Assembly (NCBI GenBank): GCA_944323725.1 | Contig: CALUTP010000003.1 | Location: 49,236 to 113,235 of the forward strand | DNA length: 64,000 nucleotides | DNA from: Candidatus Gastranaerophilales bacterium | GTDB taxonomy: Bacteria > Cyanobacteriota > Vampirovibrionia > Gastranaerophilales > Gastranaerophilaceae | Direction of reading: 5' to 3' | Part shown: positions 1-9,694 of the stretch, piece by piece | Position numbering within the stretch: the stretch's first letter is position 1 | Layout of the letters: every line of letters starts with the position of its first letter | Notes under the pieces: model-generated | Seen by the model: the letters and a program-made list of their open reading frames with translations, nothing else | Told to the model about the DNA's origin: nothing | Database searches by the model: none | Translations under genes and position numbers: made by a program

Positions 1-57
1 GAAAGACCGCATCCGCTATTTAAAGGGCTAGTAGATGCAGCAGTTAAAAGAATATAA
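1..57 (+). CDS. C-terminal end of an unidentified protein (partial)
   Basis: The window opens inside a reading frame that encodes ERPHPLFKGLVDAAVKRI and stops at TAA in positions 55-57. Only 18 residues are visible, too few to name a family. A rho-independent terminator follows ten bases later, which supports this being the true 3' end of a plus-strand gene rather than a chance frame. Confidence 0.5.
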   Translation, partial: ERPHPLFKGLVDAAVKRI

Positions 58-66
58 ATATTGAAA

Positions 67-98
67 ATCGATTGTTTGTTAAAAACAATCGGTTTTTA
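67..98 (+). terminator. Rho-independent terminator
   Basis: A 9-bp stem (CGATTGTTT at 69-77 paired with AAACAATCG at 83-91) is followed by GTTTTT. It separates the partial upstream gene from the MFS transporter gene. Confidence 0.8.
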
Positions 99-172
99 TA
101 ATAATTCTTGTTGACTATGGAGTGTTTTCGTTGTATTTTTATAAGGCAGTGAGTTTATTTGGGGAATTTCCG

Positions 173-1561
173 ATGGAAGAGAATAATCAAGATTTTAAAA
201 GATTTACAACCGCACAATTTTTAAATTTTTGTTTAGGTTTTTTTGGTCTGCAATTTGCTTGGCAGATGAGAATAATTTTATCAGGTCCAGTGACAGAAGG
301 TCTTGGAGCTTCTCCGTTTATTTATGGATTAATTTGGCTTGCCGGCCCGTTTACTGGTATGGTTGTACAGCCTTTAGTCGGGGCTTTGAGTGATAAAACA
401 GTTTCTCCATTTGGAAGAAGAAGACCATATTTGCTTGGTGGTGCTCTACTTGCATCATTAGCTTTATGGATTTTCCCTAATTCTGAAGGAGTTTCAAATA
501 TTTTGCAAAATATTACCGGACTACATTTCCCTGCTTGGTCAGCTTTGTTAATAGCTGCTATTATGATTTGGGTAATTGATGCTTGTGTTAATGTAGCACA
601 AGGGCCTTATAGAGCATTAATTCCAGATGTAGTGCCTCAAGAACAGCATTCCTTAGCTAATTCTTATATTAGCCTCGCAATTGGATTAGGTTCTGTCGTT
701 GCTGCTGGTACTGCTCCATTTTTAAAATATTTTTGTAATTATCAAATGTCTATTGATGCACAATTTATTATGGCAGCTTTAGCTTTTACCCTTGGTATGA
801 TTTGGACTTGTGTTACAATAAAAGAAAATCAATCAAAAAAAGAAATTATTAAAGATGTTGCTTGTGCAGAAATCAAAGAAGATACTTTTATTGATTCATT
901 AAAAAATTTCTTTTCATTATCCCCAGAAGTATCTAAAATTTGTATTATGCAATTTTTTACTTGGATTGGTACTATGTGTATGATGATATTCTTTACTCAG
1001 TATTCAGTCCATACAGTATTTGGCGTGCCTGATTTAAGTGCAGCAGCTGAAGATGTTGTATCGGCTTTTGAGGATGCAACTTTAGCTGGGACAAATTTTT
1101 CATCAATTTGTTTTGCGATTTTTAATCTTATATGTTTCCTTGTTGCAATTCCTATTGGCATTCTTTCTGAAAAATTTAGTAATAAAAAAGTTCATGTTAT
1201 TTCATTGATTACGATGATTTTAGCGTATTTAGGAATGGCTTTTTCAAGTAATAAAATAGTTGTTGCTTCTTTAATGGGTGTTGCGGGCATTGGTTGGGCT
1301 AGTATTTGTGCTCTTCCTTTTGCAATGCTTTCTCAATATATTAAAAAGGGAACAGAAGGTTCTGTAATGGGTATATTTAATATTTTTATTGCAGGTCCGC
1401 AAGTGTTTGTCTGTACAATTGTGGCTTGGATAATTTCAAAATGTGTTTTTCAAGTGCCTGGTGGTTGTATAAATTACCATTGGGAATATACATTTTTTAT
1501 AGGCGCAATTTGTCTTGCCGCAGCTGCACTTATTGCTAATTCAGTTAAAGAAAAGGTATAG
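173..1561 (+). CDS. MFS transporter, sucrose/SLC45-like (GPH-type) sugar permease
   Basis: A 462-residue inner-membrane carrier with about twelve hydrophobic segments split by a charged cytoplasmic loop near residues 225-255. The loop between helices 2 and 3 reads DKTVSPFGRRRPY (about 74-86), the D-x-x-x-x-x-x-GRRRP signature of SLC45 and plant/bacterial sucrose:H+ symporters; substrate is therefore probably a sugar, but this is inference. I prefer ATG at 173, which has GGGGAA upstream and starts a charged N-terminus (MEENNQ), over the GTG at 122, which has no ribosome site. The next gene starts 5 bases after the stop, so the two are probably co-transcribed. Confidence 0.8.
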   Translation: MEENNQDFKRFTTAQFLNFCLGFFGLQFAWQMRIILSGPVTEGLGASPFIYGLIWLAGPFTGMVVQPLVGALSDKTVSPFGRRRPYLLGGALLASLALWIFPNSEGVSNILQNITGLHFPAWSALLIAAIMIWVIDACVNVAQGPYRALIPDVVPQEQHSLANSYISLAIGLGSVVAAGTAPFLKYFCNYQMSIDAQFIMAALAFTLGMIWTCVTIKENQSKKEIIKDVACAEIKEDTFIDSLKNFFSLSPEVSKICIMQFFTWIGTMCMMIFFTQYSVHTVFGVPDLSAAAEDVVSAFEDATLAGTNFSSICFAIFNLICFLVAIPIGILSEKFSNKKVHVISLITMILAYLGMAFSSNKIVVASLMGVAGIGWASICALPFAMLSQYIKKGTEGSVMGIFNIFIAGPQVFVCTIVAWIISKCVFQVPGGCINYHWEYTFFIGAICLAAAALIANSVKEKV

Positions 1562-1565
1562 GATC

Positions 1566-2984
1566 GTGGAAGAAAATAATATTGAAAAACCTAAAAAAAA
1601 GATCTTATTAATTTATCCACCTTCTCCAGTTATGAATAGAGAAGACAGATGTCAGCAACCCACAAAGGAATTGCTTGTTATCCCTCCCTTGCCACCTACT
1701 GATTTGATGTATCTAGCTGCTGTTTCTGAACGTGCGGGGGTAGAGGCTAAAATTGTCGATTATAGTCAGGGTGGTGATTTTGAGCAGGATTTGAAAGATT
1801 ATCAACCGGATTATCTCTTAATAAATGTTGCTACTCCGACTTTCAAAAGTGATTTATCAGCTTTAACCATCGCAAAAGAGATTTGTCCTGATGTTATTAC
1901 TATTGCAAAAGGTGCAGCATTCCTTACTGTAGCTTTTGAGGTAATGTATTATCAAAAGGATTTGGATGTTATCCTTTTTGGAGAACCTGAGGATACTCTT
2001 AAAGAAATTTTAGAGGGTAGACCTTATGATAAAGTTCTTGGAATTTATTACCGCGATGATTTAAGGGTTAAATATTCTGGTATTAGGCCTTATATTGAAG
2101 ATCTTGATAGATTACCGTTCCCAGCTCGTCATTTAGTTGATAACAATATCTATAGAAGACCTGATAATAATAAAGTTCAAGCTGTAATAAAAGTTTCTAG
2201 GGGATGCCCTTTCCATTGTTTTTTCTGTCTTGCAACTCCAGTTTCTGGTGCAAAAGTTAGAAAACGTTCTGCTGAAAATATTATTGCTGAAATTAAAGAG
2301 TGTGTTGAAAAATATGGAATTACCAATTTTCTTTTCTGGTCTGATATTTTTAATATTGATAAAAAATGGGTGATGGATTTGTGCCAGAAAATTATTGATA
2401 GTGGATTGGAAATTACTTGGTCTGCAAATACACGTGCTGATACTGCTGATGAAGAAATGGCTCAAATGATGTATAAAGCTGGTTGCAGGCTCGTGAGTAT
2501 AGGTGTAGAAAGCGGTTCTCAAGAGATGCTTGATAAGATAGGTAAAAGAATTACTCTCGATGATGTCCGTTTAACTGTTAAAATTTTTAAAAAAGTTGGT
2601 ATCAAAATTTATAACTATTTCGTTATTGGTTTGCCTTGGGAGACTGAAGATACTGTTGAGGATACAATTGATTTTGCTATTGAATTGAATAGTGATTTTA
2701 TTAGTTTTTATACAGCAACTCCTCTTCCTGGTACTAAATTTTACGAATATGCTAAAGATAACAATTTAATTAATTCTGAGACTTCTTTTTCTAGTGCATA
2801 TTTTTATCCTTCTGTAAAATCTCATTCTTTATCAAAAGAACGAATTTTTCAGCTGCATAAAAAAGCCGTAAGAAAATTTTATTTAAGACCGTTGTATATT
2901 TTAAAGATACTTTTTAGTATTAAGTCAAAAGAAGAATTTAAAAATTATTTTAGAGCTGGTATGAATTTACTTTTTAGAAGATAA
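1566..2984 (+). CDS. B12-binding-domain radical SAM protein
   Basis: 472 residues. The N-terminal ~140 residues look like a cobalamin-binding Rossmann domain (KKILLIYPPSP start, then DLMYLAAVSERAGVEAKIVD), followed by a radical SAM barrel with the 4Fe-4S cysteines at 214, 218 and 221 in CPFHCFFC. The SAM-binding GVESGS-type strand and an IGLPWETEDT stretch come later. Family members are methyltransferases or ring-forming enzymes of the BchE/HpnJ kind; the substrate cannot be told here. The start is GTG at 1566, with AGG-rich sequence upstream; an in-frame TTG at 1515 lies inside the MFS gene and is less likely. Its downstream neighbour converges from the other strand 6 bases away. Confidence 0.85.
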   Translation: MEENNIEKPKKKILLIYPPSPVMNREDRCQQPTKELLVIPPLPPTDLMYLAAVSERAGVEAKIVDYSQGGDFEQDLKDYQPDYLLINVATPTFKSDLSALTIAKEICPDVITIAKGAAFLTVAFEVMYYQKDLDVILFGEPEDTLKEILEGRPYDKVLGIYYRDDLRVKYSGIRPYIEDLDRLPFPARHLVDNNIYRRPDNNKVQAVIKVSRGCPFHCFFCLATPVSGAKVRKRSAENIIAEIKECVEKYGITNFLFWSDIFNIDKKWVMDLCQKIIDSGLEITWSANTRADTADEEMAQMMYKAGCRLVSIGVESGSQEMLDKIGKRITLDDVRLTVKIFKKVGIKIYNYFVIGLPWETEDTVEDTIDFAIELNSDFISFYTATPLPGTKFYEYAKDNNLINSETSFSSAYFYPSVKSHSLSKERIFQLHKKAVRKFYLRPLYILKILFSIKSKEEFKNYFRAGMNLLFRR

Positions 2985-2990
2985 ATGCTA

Positions 2991-3221
2991 TTATCTTACA
3001 TCTTTAAATACAATTTCATAACCTAGAGAGTCTGCGATATCTTTTACTTCACTAAATTTTATAGTGCTTTTTTTTAACTTGTTGTAAAAGCTAGGATAAC
3101 AATTACTACAACCTCTTTCTTCACTTAGTTTGTTTAATAATTTTCTCAATGAAGAACCCCGATATGTTACAAGTGTTTTCACAAAATTCATTATTGAAAT
3201 GTTATCAAATTTGTAGTCCAT
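2991..3221 (-). CDS. Small HTH-like DNA-binding protein
   Basis: 76 residues with the layout of a Cro/CI-like fold: SSLRKLLNKL helix, then YPSFYNKLKK (recognition-helix position), then FSEVKDIADSLGYEIVFKD, a phrase common in short phage-like and plasmid-like XRE proteins. It contains two cysteines in RGCSNC. It stands alone, convergent with the radical SAM gene, and AT-rich sequence of about 170 bases lies upstream. It could be a remnant of a mobile element or a stand-alone regulator; no partner toxin is visible. Confidence 0.6.
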   Translation of the reverse strand: MDYKFDNISIMNFVKTLVTYRGSSLRKLLNKLSEERGCSNCYPSFYNKLKKSTIKFSEVKDIADSLGYEIVFKDVR

Positions 3222-3334
3222 TCTTTTATAATAGTAGTTATAACTTATAATAACAAGATATTTGATATATTATATTTATTTTAATATAAATATTTATTAA
3301 ATTAATATAGTTTTTTTATAAAAAATTCTCAGTA

Positions 3335-3366
3335 TAAAAAAAGACTTGATTTTAAATCAAGTCTTT
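3335..3366 (-). terminator. Rho-independent terminator of the winged-helix gene
   Basis: A 10-bp perfect palindrome (GACTTGATTT at 3343-3352, AAATCAAGTC at 3354-3363) flanked on the left by an A-run, which is a T-run on the minus strand. It lies just past the stop of the gene that ends at 3390. The symmetrical T-run to the right is weak. Confidence 0.8.
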
Positions 3367-3389
3367 AAATTGCAATTCAATTTTTGAAT

Positions 3390-4079
3390 TTATATGTGTA
3401 ATATAAATCCGCCTTTTTCTGCGTTTTCCAGCTTTTCGCCTTCAATTTTTGCTCTGAGATTTTTAATATATTTATATACGTAATCTCTAGGCAAATCAAG
3501 AAGTGCTGCTAGATCTTTAGCATATACAATTTTATTTTTATTTTGTGCAAAATGGTCAAAAACTTTCTGTTCTCTGTCTGTTAATGCTTTTTTGAATACT
3601 ATTCTAACTTCTTCTCTCAAATTTTCTGCAGAAATTTCTTCTTTTATTATAGCTTTTGCAGAAACTTTTTTAGTTTTTGGTTCAGCTTTTTTTAATGCAG
3701 TTTTAGATGCTTTTTTAACTGTAGTTTTTTCTATTTTTTCTTTTACTTTTTTTGTAGAAGATGTTGTAGTATTAATTGGTTTTACATCATTATCAATTTC
3801 TAGTTTTAATTTAGAAATAGAAAATGGTGAAGGCGAAATTTCTTGTTCTCTATCGAATGCTCTTTGAGCAATTGTACTGATACGTTCACCTTTTGTCTGA
3901 ATCCAGTCATCTGTTGTAGACATAACTGGCTGACCTTTTAAAACTATATCAATTAAATCATTTGTCGGTTTTGCTTCTTCTATTTTTTTCCCTAATCTGG
4001 CAGCAAATTCTTCCAAAGTAATTTTTTCTAATGAGCTTCTCCATTGTTTAATCTCTTCTTTGCTCAAGTATTCAGACAT
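3390..4079 (-). CDS. Lineage-type protein with Lys-rich linker and C-terminal winged-helix-like domain
   Basis: 229 residues in three parts: an acidic helical N-terminus (about 1-90), a Lys/Ala/Thr-rich basic linker (about 110-150, KKVKEK, KKASKTALKKAEPK) resembling histone-H1-like tails, and a C-terminal unit (about 160-229) where ALTDREQKVFDHF, YAKDLAALLDLPRDYVYKYIKNLRAKI reads as the helix-turn-helix of a winged-helix domain. A response-regulator-like C-terminal DNA-binding domain without a receiver is possible. It has its own terminator and a 140-base upstream gap, so it is probably monocistronic. I recognise no named family; binding DNA is inference from the fold pattern and the basic linker. 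Confidence 0.6.
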   Translation of the reverse strand: MSEYLSKEEIKQWRSSLEKITLEEFAARLGKKIEEAKPTNDLIDIVLKGQPVMSTTDDWIQTKGERISTIAQRAFDREQEISPSPFSISKLKLEIDNDVKPINTTTSSTKKVKEKIEKTTVKKASKTALKKAEPKTKKVSAKAIIKEEISAENLREEVRIVFKKALTDREQKVFDHFAQNKNKIVYAKDLAALLDLPRDYVYKYIKNLRAKIEGEKLENAEKGGFILHI

Positions 4080-4220
4080 TAATAAATCTCCTTAAACTCT
4101 GTGTCTTAACCTTTAACAACTTTAATGTAGCACAAACCATGCTGAAAAAATCAAAATGTTTCATAAAGTAAATTTTTATTTTTTATTGTAACAAATAGGT
4201 TTTAATGCTTGATTTAATAA

Positions 4221-4889
4221 CTAGTCCAGTATTCCTGAATCCAAAAGTTTTTGTACTTCGTCATTCATTATCTTATGGATTTCTGAAATTGATTTTGTTC
4301 CGTCTATACTTATAAAATTATATTCTGATTTCATTTTATTATACTGTTCAAGGCATTTATTTTGGTATATTTCAAAGCTTTTATAAAAATCTGTTGAAAA
4401 ACCTACGTCACGACCACTTTCATAGAAATCAAGCCCAGTAGTCCCTATTATTCTTTTTAGCAGTGTATCCACAGGCATATCAAGATAAAATACTAAATCA
4501 GGTTCAGGTGCATATTCATATAAATTTTTAACCCATTCTATATTTTGACCTCTTACAACATCTCTTGCAAGTGCTGTATAGAAGTATCTATCAAGTAATA
4601 CAATAAATCCTGATTGTAGAGCTGGTATAATTTGGTTTTCTAATCTATCTGCAAAGTCTGCAGCATATAAAAGACTATATGTTGTAGCATTTAAAAGATT
4701 TCTATCTTTTGCATCGTCGATTACATTTGCAATAAGTCTGGAAGTTTTCCATTCAGACACCATTACTCCATATGATTTGTCCTGTAAAGAGCGTTTTAAA
4801 AGTTCGAGTTGTGTTGATTTACCAGAACCATCTGTTCCTTCTATTACGACTAAAAGTCCTTCATATCCGTTTTTTGTTTTTGCAGTCAT
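4221..4889 (-). CDS. Thymidylate kinase paralogue (second of a tandem pair)
   Basis: 222 residues of the dTMP kinase/NMP kinase fold. The P-loop is GTDGSGKST at 18-26; DRYFYTALARD begins at 100 in the position of the dTMP-kinase DR(Y/H) motif; the lid region has FYESGRDVGFSTD. dTMP kinase makes dTDP from dTMP and ATP in the cytosol. It shares the whole layout with the upstream gene (DRY-YTA-ARDV-RG, YE-G-D) and overlaps it by one base, so it arose by tandem duplication. Whether both copies are dTMP kinases cannot be settled from sequence alone; the lid here (RIIGTTGLDF) differs from its neighbour. Confidence 0.8.
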   Translation of the reverse strand: MTAKTKNGYEGLLVVIEGTDGSGKSTQLELLKRSLQDKSYGVMVSEWKTSRLIANVIDDAKDRNLLNATTYSLLYAADFADRLENQIIPALQSGFIVLLDRYFYTALARDVVRGQNIEWVKNLYEYAPEPDLVFYLDMPVDTLLKRIIGTTGLDFYESGRDVGFSTDFYKSFEIYQNKCLEQYNKMKSEYNFISIDGTKSISEIHKIMNDEVQKLLDSGILD

Positions 4890-5566
4890 TATTTTACCTC
4901 AATACCTTTTTCTTTTAGAACTTCTTTTAGCATTTGTCTAATTTTTAGTTGTTTTGAGTGAATTGAATCAGTTGCATTAAGTTTAATAAGTCCGAATTCA
5001 TCGACCATTTTTTGGTATTCTTTAATTACTCTACCTTGGAAAATTAAATAACTTTCATAAGGGTCATTGCTTAATTTTAAATCCATACCAGCTTCGTAAA
5101 ATTTAGGAGTACGATTTGCACAAATTCTTTCCATTGAAGTCTTAGGTTCAATATCAAAATATATTGCAAGATCTGGTTTGTATGCAAAATCATAAACTTT
5201 TCTTACCCAATTTGCATCAACACCTCTTGCTACATCTCTAGCAAAGGCTGTGTAGGCATATCTATCAGCTAGTACAATAAATCCAGCTTTTAATGCAGGT
5301 GCAATAACTTGTTTTGCTCTATCAGCAAAATCAACAGCGTGAAGCAGTGAAAATGTTCTTGGAGACAGCATATTTTTCTTTTTAGCTAATTTCGTAGTTT
5401 GAGAAATTAGTTCAGAAGAATTCCATTCTGTAAAAATTACATCTTGTCCGATTGATTTTAGCCAGTCACGTAAGAGTGTAATTTGAGTTGACTTTCCTGA
5501 GCCGTCAATACCTTCAACACAGACAAGTGTCCCTTTTAAATTATGTTTTTCTGTTAATCTTCCCAA
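4889..5566 (-). CDS. tmk: Thymidylate kinase (first of a tandem pair)
   Basis: 225 residues, dTMP kinase fold: P-loop GIDGSGKST at 19-27, DRYAYTAFARDVARG from 101, and lid segment RICANRTPKFYEAGMD. The Arg-rich lid and YEAGMD block match thymidylate kinases better than the downstream copy, so I give the gene symbol to this one. It sits third in a tight minus-strand operon after ilvC and the YhaM-like gene (11-base gap before it), which links deoxynucleotide supply to a nucleic-acid-processing HD protein. Length is normal for the family. Confidence 0.8.
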   Translation of the reverse strand: MGRLTEKHNLKGTLVCVEGIDGSGKSTQITLLRDWLKSIGQDVIFTEWNSSELISQTTKLAKKKNMLSPRTFSLLHAVDFADRAKQVIAPALKAGFIVLADRYAYTAFARDVARGVDANWVRKVYDFAYKPDLAIYFDIEPKTSMERICANRTPKFYEAGMDLKLSNDPYESYLIFQGRVIKEYQKMVDEFGLIKLNATDSIHSKQLKIRQMLKEVLKEKGIEVK

Positions 5567-5577
5567 TTTTTTACTCC

Positions 5578-6420
5578 TTAGTTTTCTTCAAGCTGGGCTA
5601 CGTTAATTTTCCCAAATTTTGCGGACATATTGTCAATAAGATGTATAAAGTATAATTCAGGTTCTAAATCTTTTTCATTTAAATCAATAATAGCACCCCA
5701 TTCACTTCGTCCATGGTGAGCTGCAATCATTCGGGCTATTTCTTTAAATCCTTCTGTCATGCATATTGAAAATCCATATTGTGAATGCGAAATCCATTCT
5801 TTTCTAAAGTTTTCATCGTAATCAATAATTCCTGATTCTATATCTATTGTGTATTCAAATATTTTCCCTATGTCATGTAATATGCAGGCAGCAAGAATAT
5901 TATCTCTATTAAAATTATAATAAGATAAATCCATATTTATTTCTGCAAATTTTAAGCATTCTAGAGTATGTACCATAAGCCCGCCTATGTAGTTATGGTG
6001 CATAACTTTTGCTGCAGGGGTGATTTTAATTTTTTCTTTATTTTCCATGAAAAACATAGTAAGAAAAGAATTCAATTTTTGGTCTTTTATCTTGTCAAAA
6101 TATGAAATTAGTTCTGCGTATACTTTTTCACGTTCTTCTTCATTGAGTCCGGTTTTTGCTTCCTTTATTAATTCAACAGAAGATACAAGGCAATTGTTGA
6201 ATTTTTCGTTAAAAGAAGCAGAGACTATTCTTAATTGATTGCCACTCCTAAATACTTTATTATCAATTCTATTAAGAGTTTCTTCCCATAGTATGCAATT
6301 AAGCAGAGAATCGTCTTCTGTATTTTTTAATTGTAGTTTTCCCATTTTTGTTCCGGCTTTTGTGTCTCCGATTGAGAAAACTACTACTTCATATATCACT
6401 TCGGTACTATAGCTTGACAT
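5578..6420 (-). CDS. OB-fold plus HD-domain protein, YhaM-like 3'-5' exoribonuclease
   Basis: 280 residues. The N-terminal ~90 residues have the strand pattern of an OB-fold nucleic-acid-binding domain (GTKMGKLQLKN, NQLRIVSASFNE). From about 140 an HD phosphohydrolase domain follows with metal ligands H151 (GGLMVHT), H182-D183 (ACILHDIGK), H212, H235-H236 (AAHHG) and D263. This order is that of YhaM/CBF1, an exoribonuclease also active on DNA. Family members run ~310 residues, so this one is slightly short at the N-terminus. It lies 2 bases downstream of ilvC and immediately before the kinase pair. Confidence 0.75.
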   Translation of the reverse strand: MSSYSTEVIYEVVVFSIGDTKAGTKMGKLQLKNTEDDSLLNCILWEETLNRIDNKVFRSGNQLRIVSASFNEKFNNCLVSSVELIKEAKTGLNEEEREKVYAELISYFDKIKDQKLNSFLTMFFMENKEKIKITPAAKVMHHNYIGGLMVHTLECLKFAEINMDLSYYNFNRDNILAACILHDIGKIFEYTIDIESGIIDYDENFRKEWISHSQYGFSICMTEGFKEIARMIAAHHGRSEWGAIIDLNEKDLEPELYFIHLIDNMSAKFGKINVAQLEEN

Positions 6421-6422
6421 TT

Positions 6423-7481
<1,059 letters not shown>

Positions 7482-7531
7482 CTAATTTTAACACAAAGGA
7501 AAATCTTTTTACAAATGAATTTTTAAAAGTT

Positions 7532-8509
7532 TTAATTAACTGTTTCCCCAAGGAAAAATACTTCCAATACATTCGAATGTTGTCTTATAGGTCTGTAAAA
7601 ATCTTTTACCAAAACACATTTTGTTTGAATGCAGTTTAAGTTTCTTTCATGAAGATATTTTTCAAGGTTATCAGCCGTTTTGGTATATTGCCTGTGTTTT
7701 AAGTATGCATTATAATTTGTTTTTCTGCGTGAAATTTCACTCAATGCAAAATTAATTATTTCATCATAAGAAATTTGATAGCCCTCATTTACTGATAGGT
7801 CTATTGTGAAATTTTGTCTATCTGTTGTGGTTATTGATAGATATGATATAATCCTATGTTTTAGAGGGTCTTCTAATACATATCTATTTTTGTAAAAATT
7901 TACAAGTCCTGCAAATAGAGGTTCTTTGTATTCAAGTTTAATTCGTTCCATTGATGGTTTGTAAAGGGTATTTAATTCACTGTTATATAGATTTGCTACT
8001 TCTGATGCATCTGAATTTTGGCAGTATCTGAATGATGCTTTTTGTGCGTGTTGTGGCACAAAATTACTTAAATCCCATAAATTTTCATAGGAACATTGAC
8101 GAAAACCACAGCCGTTTAAAAATAAATTAAGCAATTCATCATGTGTTTGATCTACATTTGCACAAAATGAAATTGCACCTTTTGCACCATATCTTGCTAT
8201 TATAAATTCTACCAGTTGTTTTCCTGCTTCATAATAATTTTGTTGAAAAATTAGTTTTGTAATATTTATTTTATAGGGGTTACCTCTTGTTGGGACAATT
8301 GTTATAAGTCCAAGAATTTCATCATTGTTAGAAAGAATATAAGTTTCTGGCATGAATTTATATTTTAAAGGAACAAGCCCATTAATTGCTATTAAGGCTT
8401 CATTATTGAGTTCATGTTGAAATCTTGTAGTATTATTGTTTCCAAGAAGCTCTATCATTTTATTTATTTTGGGTATATCAAAACAGGTTAGTCTTTTTAT
8501 TCTTGTCAT
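7532..8509 (-). CDS. GNAT-like acetyltransferase, probably two-domain
   Basis: 325 residues. The first half resembles a GNAT fold (ETYILSNNDEILGLITIVPTRGNPYKINIT, then QLVEFIIARYGAKGAISFCANVDQTHDELLNLFLNGCGF), with the strand-4/helix-3 pattern but a weak acetyl-CoA pyrophosphate loop. The second half (from ~165) repeats the layout (SEVANLYNSEL, LSITTTDRQNFTIDLSVNEG). Substrate unknown. It is transcribed away from the dehydrogenase gene at 8667, so 8510-8666 holds divergent promoters. I am moderately sure of the fold and cannot name a substrate. Confidence 0.55.
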   Translation of the reverse strand: MTRIKRLTCFDIPKINKMIELLGNNNTTRFQHELNNEALIAINGLVPLKYKFMPETYILSNNDEILGLITIVPTRGNPYKINITKLIFQQNYYEAGKQLVEFIIARYGAKGAISFCANVDQTHDELLNLFLNGCGFRQCSYENLWDLSNFVPQHAQKASFRYCQNSDASEVANLYNSELNTLYKPSMERIKLEYKEPLFAGLVNFYKNRYVLEDPLKHRIISYLSITTTDRQNFTIDLSVNEGYQISYDEIINFALSEISRRKTNYNAYLKHRQYTKTADNLEKYLHERNLNCIQTKCVLVKDFYRPIRQHSNVLEVFFLGETVN

Positions 8510-8666
8510 TCTATTGCCTTTCTTGATAGATGTTGATTATTTAAGCTATTGCAGAGCTCATATTGCAGTAAACGGTTTAAATAAGCTTTTTATCTATATA
8601 CATATTATATAATTTTTTTTGCTAGTCTGCAAGGTTTGTGTTAAAATTTTTAGAGAAGAGGATATT

Positions 8667-9650
8667 ATGAAAATAGCTGTAATAGATAGTGATAAGATTA
8701 GAACTTGTGATACTGATGATTTGACTCTTAATAATCGTAAAGGCGCTATTGTTAAAGTATTAGGTTGTGGACTTTGTGGTTCTGATATTGTAAAGTTCAG
8801 AGAAAAAATTTCAAAAAACGGTACTGTTTTAGGACATGAAATTGTTGCTCAAATCGTTGATATAAATTCAGATACTGATTTTAAATTAGGCGATAAAATT
8901 GTCACTTCGCACCATATTCCTTGTGGAATTTGTAATTACTGTAAACATGGAAATGTGTCTATGTGTGAGCATTTTAAAAGTACCAATATAAAACCAGGAG
9001 GTTTTAGCGAATTAGTTTATTTATCAGAAGAGCATTTGAAAAATGTCGCTTACGTAGTCCCTGAAAATCTTACAGAAGTTGAGGCTTCTTTTTATGAGCC
9101 TTTAGGCTGTTGTATTAGAGCAGTGAAAAGAGCTAATTTGATGAAAAATTCAAAAGTCCTTGTTGTTGGGCTCGGTTCTATAGGTATTTTGATGTCGCAG
9201 GCATTAAGGGCTTTTGGGATGGATGTTGCTGGTTGTGATTTGCTTCAGGAAAGGATAAATTTCCTTAAAAACTTACAAATTGAGGCATTTGATTCGAGAG
9301 AATTAAAAGAACACCAAGAATTCGATGCTGTTTTTATGACATCTGGGGCTGATAAAGCTATTGATGTCGCTTTGAAGGCTGTTAGAAATGGAGGTACTAT
9401 ACTTGTATTTTCTAGTACACCTAAAAATACAGGTTACCCGAATAATGAAATTTATTATAGGGAACTTACTGTATTAGGCAGTTATTCTCCAGCACCTATC
9501 GATTTGAAAGATTCCATAAAGCTTCTTGCTGATGGTAAAGTTATTGTTAAAAATATCTCTACTGTTTATCCTTTGGATAAGATTCAGGATGCTTTTGATG
9601 ATACAATTACAAATAAAATTATGAAAGCATATATAAAAATAAATGATTAA
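8667..9650 (+). CDS. Zinc-dependent alcohol/polyol dehydrogenase (MDR family)
   Basis: 327 residues, medium-chain dehydrogenase. Catalytic zinc ligands C37 (GLCGSD) and H57-E58 (GHE); structural zinc site C86, C89, C92, C100 (PCGICNYCKHGNVSMC); Rossmann motif GLGSIG near 165. It oxidises an alcohol or polyol with NAD(P); the likely substrates are sorbitol, threonine or a nucleotide-linked sugar, not determined. ATG at 8667 has AAGAGG upstream and fits the family N-terminus better than the 8619 start. It is followed by a second dehydrogenase and a membrane glycosyltransferase, suggesting a glycan or cyclitol pathway. Confidence 0.85.
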   Translation: MKIAVIDSDKIRTCDTDDLTLNNRKGAIVKVLGCGLCGSDIVKFREKISKNGTVLGHEIVAQIVDINSDTDFKLGDKIVTSHHIPCGICNYCKHGNVSMCEHFKSTNIKPGGFSELVYLSEEHLKNVAYVVPENLTEVEASFYEPLGCCIRAVKRANLMKNSKVLVVGLGSIGILMSQALRAFGMDVAGCDLLQERINFLKNLQIEAFDSRELKEHQEFDAVFMTSGADKAIDVALKAVRNGGTILVFSSTPKNTGYPNNEIYYRELTVLGSYSPAPIDLKDSIKLLADGKVIVKNISTVYPLDKIQDAFDDTITNKIMKAYIKIND

Positions 9651-9694
9651 TAAAGAAAGGCTGCACCGGTTTATCGCCTGTGTTGTGTAAGATT

